Assembly: GCA_964007475.1 (NCBI GenBank)
Contig: OZ023273.1
Coordinates: 77,847,737-77,911,736, forward strand
Origin: Hybos culiciformis
Taxonomy: Eukaryota; Arthropoda; Insecta; Diptera; Hybotidae
Reading direction: 5' to 3'
Length of the DNA stretch: 64,000 nt
Position 1 is the stretch's first letter. Each line of letters begins with the position of its first letter. Both the position numbers and the translations under genes were made by a program. This document shows positions 48,361-61,738 of the stretch, piece by piece. A model generated the notes under the pieces. The model was given only the letters and a program-made list of their open reading frames with translations. It did not search any database and had not been told where the DNA came from.

Positions 48361-51300
48361 TCATAAAATTACGCTTCTTTTGGCATTTAAAAAATTAAAA
48401 TCGATGCACTGGTTCGCGAACTATGAGCTCCCAAAGTTGAGAAAGAAAATTTTACATATATTTTTAGTATGAATAAATCGCCTTTCGACGGTTTTTAGTC
48501 TCTAGGTCAAAAACCCAAAAATATTTTATAAAACAATTTTTTTTTAGATTAAAATTCATAAAATTACGCTTCTTGTGGCATTTAAAAAATTAAAATCGAT
48601 GCACTGGTTCGCGAGCTATGAGCTCCCAAAGTTGAGAAAGAAAATTTTACATATATTTGGTATGAAAAAATCGCCTTTCGACGGTTTTTAGGCTCTAGCT
48701 CAAAAACCAAATAATATTTTATAAAACAATTTTTTTTAGATTAAAATTCATAAAATTACGCTTCTTTTGGCATTTAAAAAATTAATATCGATCCACTGGT
48801 TCGCGAGCTATGAGCTCTCAAAGTTGAGAAAGAAAATTTTACATATTTAGTATGTAAAAATCGCCATTCGACGGTTTTTAGGCTCTAGCTCAAAAAACAA
48901 AAAATATTTTATAAAACAATTTTTTTTTAGATTAAAATTCATAAAATTACGCTTCTTTTGGCATTTAAAAAATTAAAATCGATGCACTGGTTCGCGAGCT
49001 ATGAGCTCCCAAAGTTGAGAAAGAAAATTTTACATATATATTTAGTATGAAAAAATCGCCATTCGACGGTTTTTAGGCTGTAGCTCAAAAAACAAAAAAT
49101 ATTTTAGGAAACAATTTTTTTTAGATTAAAATTCATAAAATTACGCTTCTTTTGGCATTTAAAAAGTTAAAATCGATGCACTGGTTCGCGAGCTATGAGC
49201 TCTCAAAGTTGAGAAAGAAAATTTTACATATTTAGTATGAAAAAATCGCCTTTCGACGGTTTTTAGGCTCTAGCTCAAAAACCCAAAAATATTTTATAAA
49301 ACAATTTTTTTTAGATTAAAATTCATAAAATTACGCTTCTTTTGGAATTAAAAAAATTAAAATCGATGCACTGGTTCGCGAGCTATGAGCTCTCAAAGTT
49401 GAAAAACAAAATTTTATATATTTAGTATGAAAAAATCGCATGTCGACGGTTTTTAGGCTCTAGCTCAAAAACCAAAAAATATTTTATGACACAATTTTTT
49501 TTTAGATTAAAATTCATAAAATTACGTTTCTTTTGGCATTTATAAAATTAAAATCGATGCACTGGTTCGCGAGCTATGAGCTCTCAAATTTGAGAAAGAA
49601 AATTTTACATATTTAGTATGAAAAAATCGTCTTTCGACTATTTTTAGGTTCTATCTCAAAAACCAAAAAAAATTTTATAAAACAAATTTTTTTTAGATTA
49701 AAATTCATAAAATTACGCTTCTTTTGGCATTTAAAAAATTAAAATCGATGCACTGGTTCGCGAGCTATGAGCTCCCAAAGTTGAGAAAGAAAATTTTACA
49801 TATATATTTAGTATGAAAAAATCGCCTTTCGACTGTTTTTTAGTATGAAAAAATTGCCTTTCGACGGTTTTTAGGCTGTAGCTCAAAAACAATTTTTTTT
49901 AGATTCAAATTCATGAAATTACGCTTCTTTTGGGATTTAAAAAATTAAAATCTATGGTCTGGTTCGCTAGCTATGAGCTCTCAAAATTGAGAAAGAAAAT
50001 TTTACATATTTAGTATGAAAAAATCGCCTTTCGAAGGTTTTTAGGCTCTAGCTCAAATACCAAAAAATATTTTATGAAACAATTTTTTTTAGATTAAAAT
50101 TCATAAAATTACGCTTCTTTTGGCTTTTAACAAATTAAAATCGATGCAATGGTTCGCGAGCTATGAGCTCTCAAAGTTGAGAAAGAAAATTTTACATATA
50201 TTTTTAGTATGAAAAAATCGCCTTTCGACGGTTTTTAGTCTCTAGGTCAAAAACCCAAAAATATTTTATAAAACAATTTTTTTTTAGATTAAAATTCATA
50301 AAATTACGCTTCTTGTGGCATTTAAAAAATTAAGATCGATGCACTGGTTCGCGAGCTAGTTGCCTTTCGACGGTTTTTAGGCTATAGCTCAAAAACCAAA
50401 AAATATTTTAGGAAACAATGTTTTTTAGATTAAAATTCATGAAATCACGCTTGTTTTGGCATTTAAACAATTAAAATCGATGCACTGGTTCGCGAGCTAT
50501 GAGCTCTCAAAATTGAGAAAGAAAATTTTACATATTTAGTATGAAAAAATCGTCTTTCGAAGGTTTTTAGGCTCTAGCTCAAAACCCAAAAAATATTTTA
50601 TGAAACAATTTTTTTTTAGATTAAAATTCATAAAATTACGCTACTTTTGGCATTTAAAAAATTAAAATCGATGCAATGGTTCGCGAGCTATGAGCTCTCA
50701 AAGTTGAGAAAGAAAATTTTACATATATATTTAGTATGAAAAAATCGCCTTTCGACGGTTTTTAGGCTGTAGCTCAAAAACCAAAAAATATTTTAGGAAA
50801 CAATTTTTTTTAGATTAAAATTCAGAAATTTACGCTTCTTTTGGCATTTAAAAAATTAAAATCGATGCACGATCGGTTCGCGAGCTATGAGCTCTCAAAG
50901 TTGAGAAAGAAAATTTTACATATATATTTAGTATGAAAAAATCGCTTTTCGACGGTTTTTAGGCTGTAGCTCAAAAACCAAAAAATATTTTAGGAAACAA
51001 TTTTTTTTAGATTAAAATTCAGAAATTTACGCTTCTTTTGGCATTTAAAAAATTAAAATCGATGCACTGGTTCGCGAGCTATGAGCTATCAAAATTGAGG
51101 AAGAATATTTTACATATTTAGTATGAAAAAATCGCCTTTCGACGGTTTTTAGGCTCTAGCTCAAAAACCAAAAAATATTTTATAAAACAAATTTTTTTTA
51201 GATTAAAATTCATAAAATTACGCTTCTTTTGGCATTTAAAAAATTAAAATCGATGCACTGGTTCGCGAGCTATGAGCTATCAAAATTGAGGAAGAATATT

Positions 51301-52559
51301 TTACATATTTAGTATGAAAAAATCGCCTTTCGACGGTTTTTAGGCTCCAGCTCAAAACCCAAAAAATATTTTGTAAAACAATTTTTTTTTAGATTAAAAT
51401 TCATAAAATTACGCTTCTTTTGGCATTTAAAAAATTAAAATCGATGCACTGTTTCGCGAGCTATGACCTCTCAAAGTTGAGAAAGAAAATTTTACATATA
51501 TATTTAGTATGAAAAAATCGCCTTTCGACGGTTTTTAGGCTCTAGCTCAAAAAACAAAAAATATTTTATAAAATAATTCTTTTTTAGATTAAAATTCATA
51601 AAATTACGCTTCTTTTGGCATTTAAAAAATTAAAATCTATGCACTGATTCGCGAGCTATGAGCTCCCAAAGTTGAGAAAGAAAATTTTACATATATATTT
51701 AGTATGAAAAAATCGCCTTTTGACGGTTTTTAGGCTCTAGCTCAAAAACCCAAAAATATTTTATAAAACAATTTTTTTTAGATTAAAATTCATAAAATTA
51801 CGCTTCTTTTTGAGCTCTCAAAGTTGAGAAAGAAAATTTTACATATTTAGTATGTAAAAATCGCCATTCGAAGGTTTTTAGGCTCTAGCTCAAAAACCAA
51901 AAAATATTTTATAAAACAATTTTTTTTAGATTAAAATTCATAAAATTACGCTTCTTTTGGCATTTAAAAAATTAAAATCGATGCACTGGTTCGCGAGCTA
52001 TGAGCTCTCAAAATTGAGAAAGAAAATTTTACATATAATTTTAGTATGAAAAAATCGCCTTTTGACGGTTTTTAGGCTCTAGCTCAAAAACACAAAAATA
52101 ATTTATAAAACAATTTTTTTTAGATTAAAATTCATAAAATAACGCTTCTTTTGGCATTTAAAAAATTAATATCGATCCACTGGTTCGCGATCTATGAGCT
52201 CTCAAAGTTGAGAAAGAAAATTTTACATAGTTAGTATGAAAAAATCGCCTTTCGAAGGTTTTTAGGCTCTAGCTTAAAATCCAAAAAATATTTTATAAAA
52301 CAATTTTTTTTTAGATTAAAATTCATAAAATTACGCTTCTTTTGACATTTAAAAAATTAAAATCGATGCACTGGTTCGCGAGCTATGAGCTCTCAAAGTT
52401 GAGAAAGAAAATTTTACATATATATTTAGTATGAAAAAATCGCCTTTTGACGGTTTTTAGGCTCTAGCTCAAAAACCCAAAAATATTTTATAAAACAATT
52501 TTTTTTAGATTAAAATTCATAAAATTACGCTTCTTTTGGCATTTAAAAAATTTAAATCG

Positions 52560-53450
52560 ATGTACTGGTTCGCGAGCTATGAGCTCTCAAAATTGAGAAA
52601 GAAAATTTTACATAGTTAGTATGAAAAAATCGCCTTTCGAAGGTTTTTAGGCTCTAGCTCAAAAACCCAAAAATATTTTATAAAACAATTTTTTTTAGAT
52701 TAAAATTCATAAAATTACGCTTCTTTTGGCATTTAAAAAATTAATATAGATTCACTGGTTCGCGATCTATGAGCTCTCAAAGTTGAGAAAGAAAATTTTA
52801 CATATTTAGTATGTAAAAATCGCCATTCGACGGTTTTTAGGCTCTAGCTCAAAAACCAAAAAATATTTTATAAAACAATTTTTTTTTAGATTAAAATTCA
52901 TAAAATTACGCTTCTTTTGGGATTTAAAAAATTAAAATCGATGCACTGGTTCGCGAGCTATGAGCTCTCAAAATTGAGAAAGAAAATTTTACATATAATT
53001 TTAGTATGAAAAAATCGCCTTTTGACGGTTTTTAGGCTCTAGCTCAAAAACCCAAAAATATTTTATAAAACAATTTTTTTTAGATTAAAATTCATAAAAT
53101 AACGCTTCTTTTGGCATTTAAAAAATTAATATCGATCCACTGGTTCGCGATCTATGAGCTCTCAAAGTTGAGAAAGAAAATTTTACATATTTAGTATGTA
53201 AAAATCGCCATTCGACGGTTTTTAGGCTCTAGCTCAAAAACCAAAAAATATTTTTAAAACAATTTTTTTTTAGATTAAAACTCATAAAATTACGCTTCTT
53301 TTGGCATTTAAAAAATTAAAATCGATGCACTGGTTCGCGAGCTATGAGGTCTCAAAATTGAGAAAGAAAATTTTACATATAATTTTAGGCTCTAGCTCAA
53401 AAATCCAAAAATATTTTATAAAACAATTTTTTTTAGATTAAAATTCATAA
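52560..53450 (+). repeat. Repeat block, copy 1 (offset about 3488 bp)
   Basis: A run of monomers marked by TTAATATAGATTCACTGG (52741), TTTTGGGATTTAAAAAATT, and a deletion monomer in which CATATAATTTTAGGCTCTAG has lost the GTATG to GACGG segment. The same order recurs at about 56050-56930. Confidence 0.75.
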
Positions 53451-54479
53451 AATTACGCTTCTTTTGGCATTTAAAAAATTAAAATCGATGCACTGGTTCG
53501 CGAGCTATGAGCTCCCAAATTTGAGAAAGAAAATTTTACATATATATTTAGTATGAAACAATCGCCTTTCGACAGTTTTTAGGCTCTAGCTCAAAAAACA
53601 AAAAATATTTTATAAAACAATTTTTTTTTAGATTAAAATTCATAAAATTACGCTTCTTTTGGCATTTAAAAAATTAAAATCGATGCACTGGTTCGCGAGC
53701 AACGAGCTCCCAAAGTTGAGAAAGAAAATTTTACATATATATTTAGTATGAAAAAATCGCTTTTCGACTGTTTTTTAGTATGAAAAAATTGCCTTTCGAC
53801 GGTTTTTAGGCTGTAGCTCAAAAACCAAAAAATATTTTAGGAAATATTTTTTTTTAGATTAAAATTCATGAAATTACGCTTCTTTTGGCATTTAAAAAAT
53901 TAAAATCGATGCACTGGTTCGCGAGCTATGAGCTCTCAAAATTGAGAAAGAAAATTTTACATATAATTTTAGTATGAAAAAATCGCCTTTTGACGGTTTT
54001 TAGGCTCTAGCTCAAAAACCCAAAAATATTTTATAAAACAATTTTTTTTAGATTAAAATTCATAAAATTACGCTTCTTTTGGCATTTAAAAAATTAAAAT
54101 CGATGCACTGGTTCGCGAGCTATGAGCTCCCAAATTTGAGAAAGAAAATTTTACATATATATTTAGTATGAAAAAATCGCCTTTCGACGGTTTTTAGGCT
54201 CTAGCTCAAAAAACAAAAAATATTTTATAAAACAATTTTTTTTTAGATTAAAATTCATAAAATTACGCTTCTTTTGGCATTTAAAAAATTAAAATCGATG
54301 CACTGGTTCGCGAGCAACGAGCTCCCAAAGTTGAGAAAGAAAATTTTACATATATATTTAGTATGAAAAAATCGCTTTTCGACTGTTTTTTAGTATGAAA
54401 AAATTGCCTTTCGACGGTTTTTAGGCTGTAGCTCAAAAACCAAAAAATATTTTAGGAAATATTTTTTTTTAGATTAAAA

Positions 54480-56150
54480 TTCACGCTTCTTTTGGCATTT
54501 AAAAAATTAAAATCGATGCACTGGTTCGCGAGCTATGAGCTCTCAAAATTGAGAAAGAAAATTTTACATAGTTAGTATGAAAAAATCGCCTTTCGAAGGT
54601 TTTTAGGCTCTAGCTCAAAAAACAAAAAATATTTTATAAAATAATTTTTTTTTAGATTAAAATTCATAAAATTACGCTTCTTTTGGCATTTAAAAAATTA
54701 AAATCGATGTACTGGTTCGCGAGCTATGAGCTCTCAAAATTGAGAAAGAAAATTTTACATAGTTAGTATGAAAAAATCGCCTTTCGAAGGTTTTTAGGCT
54801 CTAGCTCAAAACCCAAAAAATATTTTATAAAACTTTTTTTTTTAGATTAAAATTCATAAAATTACGCTTCTTTTGGCATTTAAAAAATTAAAATCGATGC
54901 ACTGGTTCGCGAGCTATGAGCTCTCAAATTTGAGAAAGAAAATTTTACATAGTTAGTATGAAAAAATCGCCTTTCGAAGGTTTTTAGGCTCTAGCTCAAA
55001 ACCCAAAAAATATTTTATAAAACAATTTTTTTTTAGATTAAAATTCATAAAATTACCCTTCTTTTGGCATTTAAAAAATTAAAATCGATGCACTGGTTCG
55101 CGAGCTATGAGCTCTCAAAGTTGAGAAAGAAAATTTTACATATATATTTAGTATGAAAAAATCGCCTTTCGAAGGTTTTTAGGCTCTAGCTCAAAACCCA
55201 AAAAATATTTTATAAAACAATTTTTTTTTAGATTAAAATTCATAAAATTACGCTTCTTTTGGCATTTAAAAAATTAAAATCGATGTACTGGTTCGCGAGC
55301 TATGAGCTCTCAAATTTGAGAAAGAAAATTTTACATAGTTAGTATGAAAAAATCGCCTTTCGAAGGTTTTTAGGCTCTAGCTCAAAAACCCAAAAATATT
55401 TTATAAAACAAATTTTTTTAGATTAAAATTCATAAAATTGAGCTTCTTTTGGCATTTAAAAAATTAAAATCGATGTACTGGTTCGCGAGCTATGAGCTCT
55501 CAAAATTGAGAAAGAAAATTTTACATAGTTAGTATGAAAAAATCGCCTTTCGAAGGTTTTTAGGCTCTAGCTCAAAACCCAAAAAATATTTTATAAAACT
55601 TTTTTTTTTAGATTAAAATTCATAAAATTACGCTTCTTTTGGCATTTAAAAAATTAAAATCGATGCACTGGTTCGCGAGCTATGAGCTCTCAAAATTGAG
55701 AAAGAAAATTTTACATAGTTAGTATGAAAAAATCGCCTTTCGAAGGTTTTTAGGCTCTAGCTCAAAACCCAAAAAATATTTTATAAAACAATTTTTTTTT
55801 AGATTAAAATTCATAAAATTACGCTTCTTTTGGCATTTAAAAAATTAAAATCGATGCACTGGTTCGCGAGCTATGAGCTCTCAAAGTTGAGAAAGAAAAT
55901 TTTACATATATATTTAGTATGAAAAAATCGCCTTTTGACGGTTTTTAGGCTCTAGCTCAAAAACCCAAAAATATTTTATAAAACAATTTTTTTTAGATTA
56001 AAATTCATAAAATTACGCTTCTTTTGGCATTTAAAAAATTAAAATCGTTGTACTGGTTCGCGAGCTATGAGCTCTCAAAATTGAGAAAGAAAATTTTACA
56101 TAGTTAGTATGAAAAAATCGCCTTTCGAAGGTTTTTAGGCTCTAGCTCAA
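54480..56150 (+). repeat. Run of CATAGTTAG / TCGAAGG monomers
   Basis: One monomer subtype with TTTTACATAGTTAGTATG and CTTTCGAAGGTTTTTAGG is repeated with few others between. Several copies start CGATGTACTGG (54708, about 55283, about 55481, about 56049). Elsewhere this subtype occurs once per higher-order unit, so it has been amplified on its own here. Confidence 0.75.
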
Positions 56151-56930
56151 AAACCCAAAAATATTTTATAAAACAATTTTTTTTAGATTAAAGTTCATAA
56201 AATTACGCTTCTTTTGGCATTTAAAAAATTAATATAGATTCACTGGTTCGCGATCTATGAGCTCTCAAAGTTGAGAAAGAAAATTTTATATATTTAGTAT
56301 GTAAAAATCGCCATTCGACGGTTTTTAGGCTCTAGCTCAAAAACCAAAAAATATTTTATAAAACAATTTTTTTTTAGATTAAAATTCATAAAATTACGCT
56401 TCTTTTGGGATTTAAAAAATTAAAATCGATGCACTGGTTCGCGAGCTATGAGCTCTCAAAATTGAGAAAGAAAATTTTACATATAATTTTAGTATGAAAA
56501 AATCGCCTTTTGACGGTTTTTAGGCTCTAGCTCAAAAACCCAAAAATATTTTATAAAACAATTTTTTTTAGATTAAAATTCATAAAATAACGCTTCTTTT
56601 GGCATTTAAAAAATTAATATCGATCCACTGGTTCGCGATCTATGAGCTCTCAAAGTTGAGAAAGAAAATTTTACATATTTAGTATGTAAAAATCGCCATT
56701 CGACGGTTTTTAGGCTCTAGCTCAAAAACCAAAAAATATTTTTAAAACAATTTTTTTTAGATTAAAATTCATAAAATTATACTTCTTTTGGCATTTAAAA
56801 AATTAAAATCGATGCACTGGTTCGCGAGATATGAGCTCTCAAAGTTGAGAAAGAAAATTTTACATATAATTTTAGGCTCTAGCTCAAAAATCCAAAAATA
56901 TTTTATAAAACAATTTTTTTTAGATTAAAA
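56048..56930 (+). repeat. Repeat block, copy 2 (offset about 3488 bp)
   Basis: TTAATATAGATTCACTGG is at 56229, 3488 bp after its partner. The deletion monomer CATATAATTTTAGGCTCTAG recurs here and is then itself amplified (about 56865 and 57015). Confidence 0.75.
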
Positions 56931-58134
56931 TTCATAAAATTACGCTTCTTTTGGCATTTAAAAAATTAATATTGATCCACTGGTTCGCGATCTATGAGCT
57001 CGCAAAGTTGAGAAAGAAAATTTTACATATAATTTTAGGCTCTAGCTCAAAAATCCAAAAATATTTTATAAAACAATTTTTTTTAGATTAAAATTCATAA
57101 AATTACGCTTCTTTTGGCATTTAAAAAATTAATATCGATCCACTGGTTCGCGATCTATGAGCTCGCAAAGTTGAGAAAGAAAATTTTACATATTTAGTAT
57201 GTAAAAATCGCCATTCGACGGTTTTTAGGTCCTATCTCAAAAACCAAAAAATATTTTATGAAACAATTTTTTTTAAATTAAAATTCATAAAATTACGCTT
57301 CTTTTGGCATTTAAAAAATTAAAATCGATGCACTGGTTCGCGAGCTATGAGCTCTCAAAATTGAGAAAGAAAATTTTACATATAATTTTAGTATGAAAAA
57401 ATCGCCTTTTGACGGTTTTTAGGCTCTAGCTCAAAAACCCAAAAATATTTTATAAAACAATTTTTTTTAGATTAAAATTCATAAAATTACGCTTCTTTGG
57501 GCATTTAAAAAATTAATATCGATCCACTGGTTCGCGATCTATGAGCTCTCAAAGTTGAGAAAGAAAATTTCACATATTTAGTATGTAAAAATCGCCATTC
57601 GACGGTTTTTAGGCTCTAGCTCAAAAACCAAAAAATATTTTATAAAACAATTTTTTTTTAAGATTAAAATTCATAAAATTACGCTTCTTTTGGCATTTAA
57701 AAAGTTAAAATCGATGCACTGGTTCGCGAGCTATGAGCTCTCAAAATTGAGAAAGAAAATTTTACATATTTAGTATGAAAAAATCGCCTTTCGACGGTTT
57801 TTAGGCTCTAGCTCAAAAACCCAAAAATATTTTATAAAACAATTTTTTTAGATTAAAATTCATAAAATTACGCTTCTTTTGGAATTAAAAAAATTAAAAT
57901 CGATGCACTGGTTCGCGAGCTATGAGCTCTCAAAGTTGAGAAAGAAAATTTTACATATATATTTAGTATGAAAAAATAGCCTTTCGACGGTTTTTAGGCT
58001 CTAGCTCAAAAAACAAAAAATATTTTATAAAACAATTTTTTTTTAAGATTAAAAATCATAAAATTACGCTTCTTTTGGCATTTAAAAAATTAAAATCGAA
58101 GCACTGGTTCGCGAGCTATGAGCTCCCAAAGTTC

Positions 58135-60396
58135 AAATTGAGGAAGAATATTTTACATATTTAGTATGAAAAAATCGCCTTTCGACGGTTTTTAGGCTCT
58201 AGCTCAAAAACCAAAAAATATTTTATAAAACAAATTTTTTTTAGATTAAAATTCAGAAATTTACGCTTCTTTTGGCATTTAAAAAATCGATGTACTGGTT
58301 CGCGAGCTATGAGCTATCAAAATTGAGGAAGAATATTTTACATATTTAGTATGAAAAAATCGCATTTCGACGGTTTTTAGGCTCTAGTTCAAAAAACAAA
58401 AAATATTTTATAAAATAATTTTTGTTTAGATTAAAATTCATGAAATTACGCTTCTTTAGGCATTTAAAAAATTAAAATCGATGCTCTGGTTCGCGAGCTA
58501 TGAGCTCCCAAAGTTGAGAAAGATAATTTTACATATATATTTAGTATGAAAAAATCGCCTTTCGACGGCTTTAGGCTCTAGCTCAAAAAACAAAAAATAT
58601 TTTATAAAACAATTTTTTTTTAGATTAAAATTCATAAAATTACGCTTCTTTTGGCATTTAAAAAATTAAAATCGATGCACTGGTTCGCGAGCTATGAGCT
58701 TCCAAAGTTGAGAAAGAAAATTTTACATATATATTTAGTATGAAAAAATCGCTTTGCGACTGTTTTTTAGTATGAAAAAATTGCCTTTCGACGGTTTTTA
58801 GGCTGCTCAAAAACCAAAAAATATTTTAGGAAACAATTTTTTTTAGATTAAAATTCATGAAATTACGCTTCTTTTGGCATTTAAAAAATTAAAATCGATG
58901 CACTGGTTCGCGAGCTATGAGCTCTCAAAATTGAGAAAGAAAATTTTACATAGTCAGTATGAAAAAATCGCCTTTTTTAGGCTCCAGCTCAAAACCCAAA
59001 AAATATTTTATAAAACAATTTTTTTTTAGATTAAAATTCATAAAATTACGCTTCTTTTGGCATTTAAAAAATTAAAATCGATGCACTGTTTCGCGAGCTA
59101 TGACCTCTCAAAGTTGAGAAAGAAAATTTTACATATATATTTAGTATGAAAAAATCGCCTTTCGACGGTTTTTAGGCTCTAGCTCAAAAAACAAAAAATA
59201 TTTTATAAAATAATTTTTTTTTAGATTAAAATTCATAAAATTACGCTTCTTTTGGCATTTAAAAAATTAAAATCTATGCACTGATTCGCGAGCTATGAGC
59301 TCCCAAATTTGAGAAAGAAAATTTTACATATATATTTAGTATGAAAAAATCGCCTTTTGACGGTTTTTAGGCTCTAGCTCAAAAACCCAAAAATATTTTA
59401 TAAAACAATTTTTTTTAGATTAAAATTCATAAAATTACGCTTCTTTTTGAGCTCTCAAAGTTGAGAAAGAAAATTTTACATATTTAGTATGTAAAAATCG
59501 CCATTCGAAGGTTTTTAGGCTCTCGCTCAAAAACCAAAAAATATTTTATAAAACAATTTTTTTTAGATTAAAATTCATAAAATTACGCTTCTTTTGGCAT
59601 TTAAAAAATTAAAATCGATGCACTGGTTCGCGAGCTATGAGCTCTCAAAATTGAGAAAGAAAATTTTACATATAATTTTAGTATGAAAAAATCGCCTTTT
59701 GACGGTTTTTAGGCTCTAGCTCAAAAACACAAAAATAATTTATAAAACAATTTTTTTTAGATTAAAATTCATAAAATAACGCTTCTTTTGGCATTTAAAA
59801 AATTAATATCGATCCACTGGTTCGCGATCTATGAGCTCTCAAAGTTGAGAAAGAAAATTTTACATATTTAGTATGTAAAAATCGCCATTCGACGGTTTTT
59901 AGGCTCTAGCTCAAAAACCAAAAAATATTTTATAAAACAATTTTTTTTTAGATTAAAACTCATAAAATTACGCTTCTTTTGGCATTTAAAAAATTAAAAT
60001 CGATGCACTGGTTCGCGAGCTATGAGCTCTCAAAATTGAGAAAGAAAATTTTACATATAATTTTAGTATGAAAAAATCGCCTTTTGACGGTTTTTAGGCT
60101 CTAGCTCAAAAACCCAAAAATATTTTATAAAACAATTTTTTTTAGATTAAAATTCATAAAATTACGCTTCTTTTGGCATTTAAAAAATTAAAATCGATGC
60201 ACTGGTTCGCGAGCTATGAGCTCCCAAATTTGAGAAAGAAAATTTTACATATATATTTAGTATGAAAAAATCGCCTTTCGACGGTTTTTAGGCTCTAGCT
60301 CAAAAAACAAAAAATATTTTATAAAACAATTTTTTTTTAGATTAAAATTCATAAAATTACGCTTCCTTTGGCATTTAAAAAATTAAAATCGATGCA
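58135..60396 (+). repeat. Long block duplication, copy 1 (offset 3604 bp)
   Basis: Starts at a hybrid monomer, where CCCAAAGTTC switches to CAAATTGAGGAAGAAT (58131-58146). It runs through AAAAAATCGATGTACTGG (58281), GCTTTGCGAC (58751), a GGCTGCTCAAAAACC deletion monomer and CTTTTTGAGCTCTC (59448) to GCTTCCTTTGGC (60361). All of these recur 3604 bp later. The sequence in between (60397-61738) is not part of the shared block in this window. Confidence 0.88.
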
Positions 60397-61738
60397 CTGG
60401 TTCGCGAGCAACGAGCTCCCAAAGTTGAGAAAGATAATTTTACATATATATTTAGTATGAAAAAATCGCTTTTCGACTGTTTTTTAGTATGAAAAAATTG
60501 CCTTTCGACGGTTTTTAGGCTGTAGCTCAAAAACCAAAAAATTTTTTAGGAAACAATTTTTTTTAGATTAAAATTCATGAAATTACGCTTCTTTTGGCAT
60601 TTAAAAAATTAAAATCTATGCTCTGGTTCGCGAGCTATGAGCTCTCAAAATTGAGATAGAAAATTTTATATATTTAGTATGAAAAAATCGCCTTTCGAAG
60701 GTTTTTAGGCTCTAGCTCAAAACCCAAAAAATATTTTATGAAACAATTTTGTTTAGATTAAAATTCATAAAATTACGCTTCTTTTGGCTTTTAACAAATT
60801 AAAATCGATGCAATGGTTCGCGAGCTATGAGCTCTCAAAGTTGAGAAAGAAAATTTTACATATATTTTTAGTATGAAAAAATCGCCTTTCGACGGTTTTT
60901 AGTCTCTAGGTAAAACCCAAAAATATTTTATAAAACAATTTTTTTTAGATTAAAATTCATAAAATTACGCTTCTTGTGGCATTTAAAAAATTAAGATCGA
61001 TGCACTGGTTCGCGAGCTAGTTGCCTTTCGACGGTTTTTAGGCTGTAGCTCAAAAACCAAAAAATATTTTAGGAAACAATGTTTTTTAGATTAAAATTCA
61101 TGAAATCACGCTTGTTTTGGCATTTAAAAAATTAAAATCGATGCACTGGTTCAGGAGCTATGAGCTCTCAAAATTGAGAAAGAAAATTTTACATATTTAG
61201 TATGAAAAAATCGCCTTTCGAAGGTTTTTAGGCTCTAGCTCAAAATATATTTTATGAAACAATTTTTTTTTAGATTAAAATTCATAAAATTGCGCTACTT
61301 TTGGCATTTAAAAAATTAAAATCGATGCAATGGTTTTCGAGCTATGAGCTCTCAAAGTTGAGAAAGAAAATTTTACATATATATTTAGTATGAAAAAATC
61401 GCTTTTCGACGGTTTTTAGGCTGTAGCTCAAAAACCAAAAAATATTTTAGGAAACAATTTTTTTTAGATTAAAATTCAGAAATTTACGCTTCTTTTGGCA
61501 TTTAAAAAATTAAAATCGATGCACTGGTTCGCGAGCTATGAGCTATCAAAATTGAGGAAGAATATTTTACATATTTAGTATGAAAAAATCGCCTTTCGAC
61601 GGTTTTTAGGCTCTAGCTCAAAACCAAAAAATATTTTATAAAACAAATTTTTTTTAGATTAAAATTCATAAAATTACGCTTCTTTTGGCATTTAAAAAAT
61701 TAAAATCGATGCACTGGTTCGCGAGCTATGAGCTATCA

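Noticed and set aside
50860..50885. GCACGATCGGTTCGCGAG monomer with a four-base insertion as a new motif
   Set aside because: It is a single small insertion that duplicates CGAT in one monomer and is not repeated elsewhere, so it is ordinary variation.
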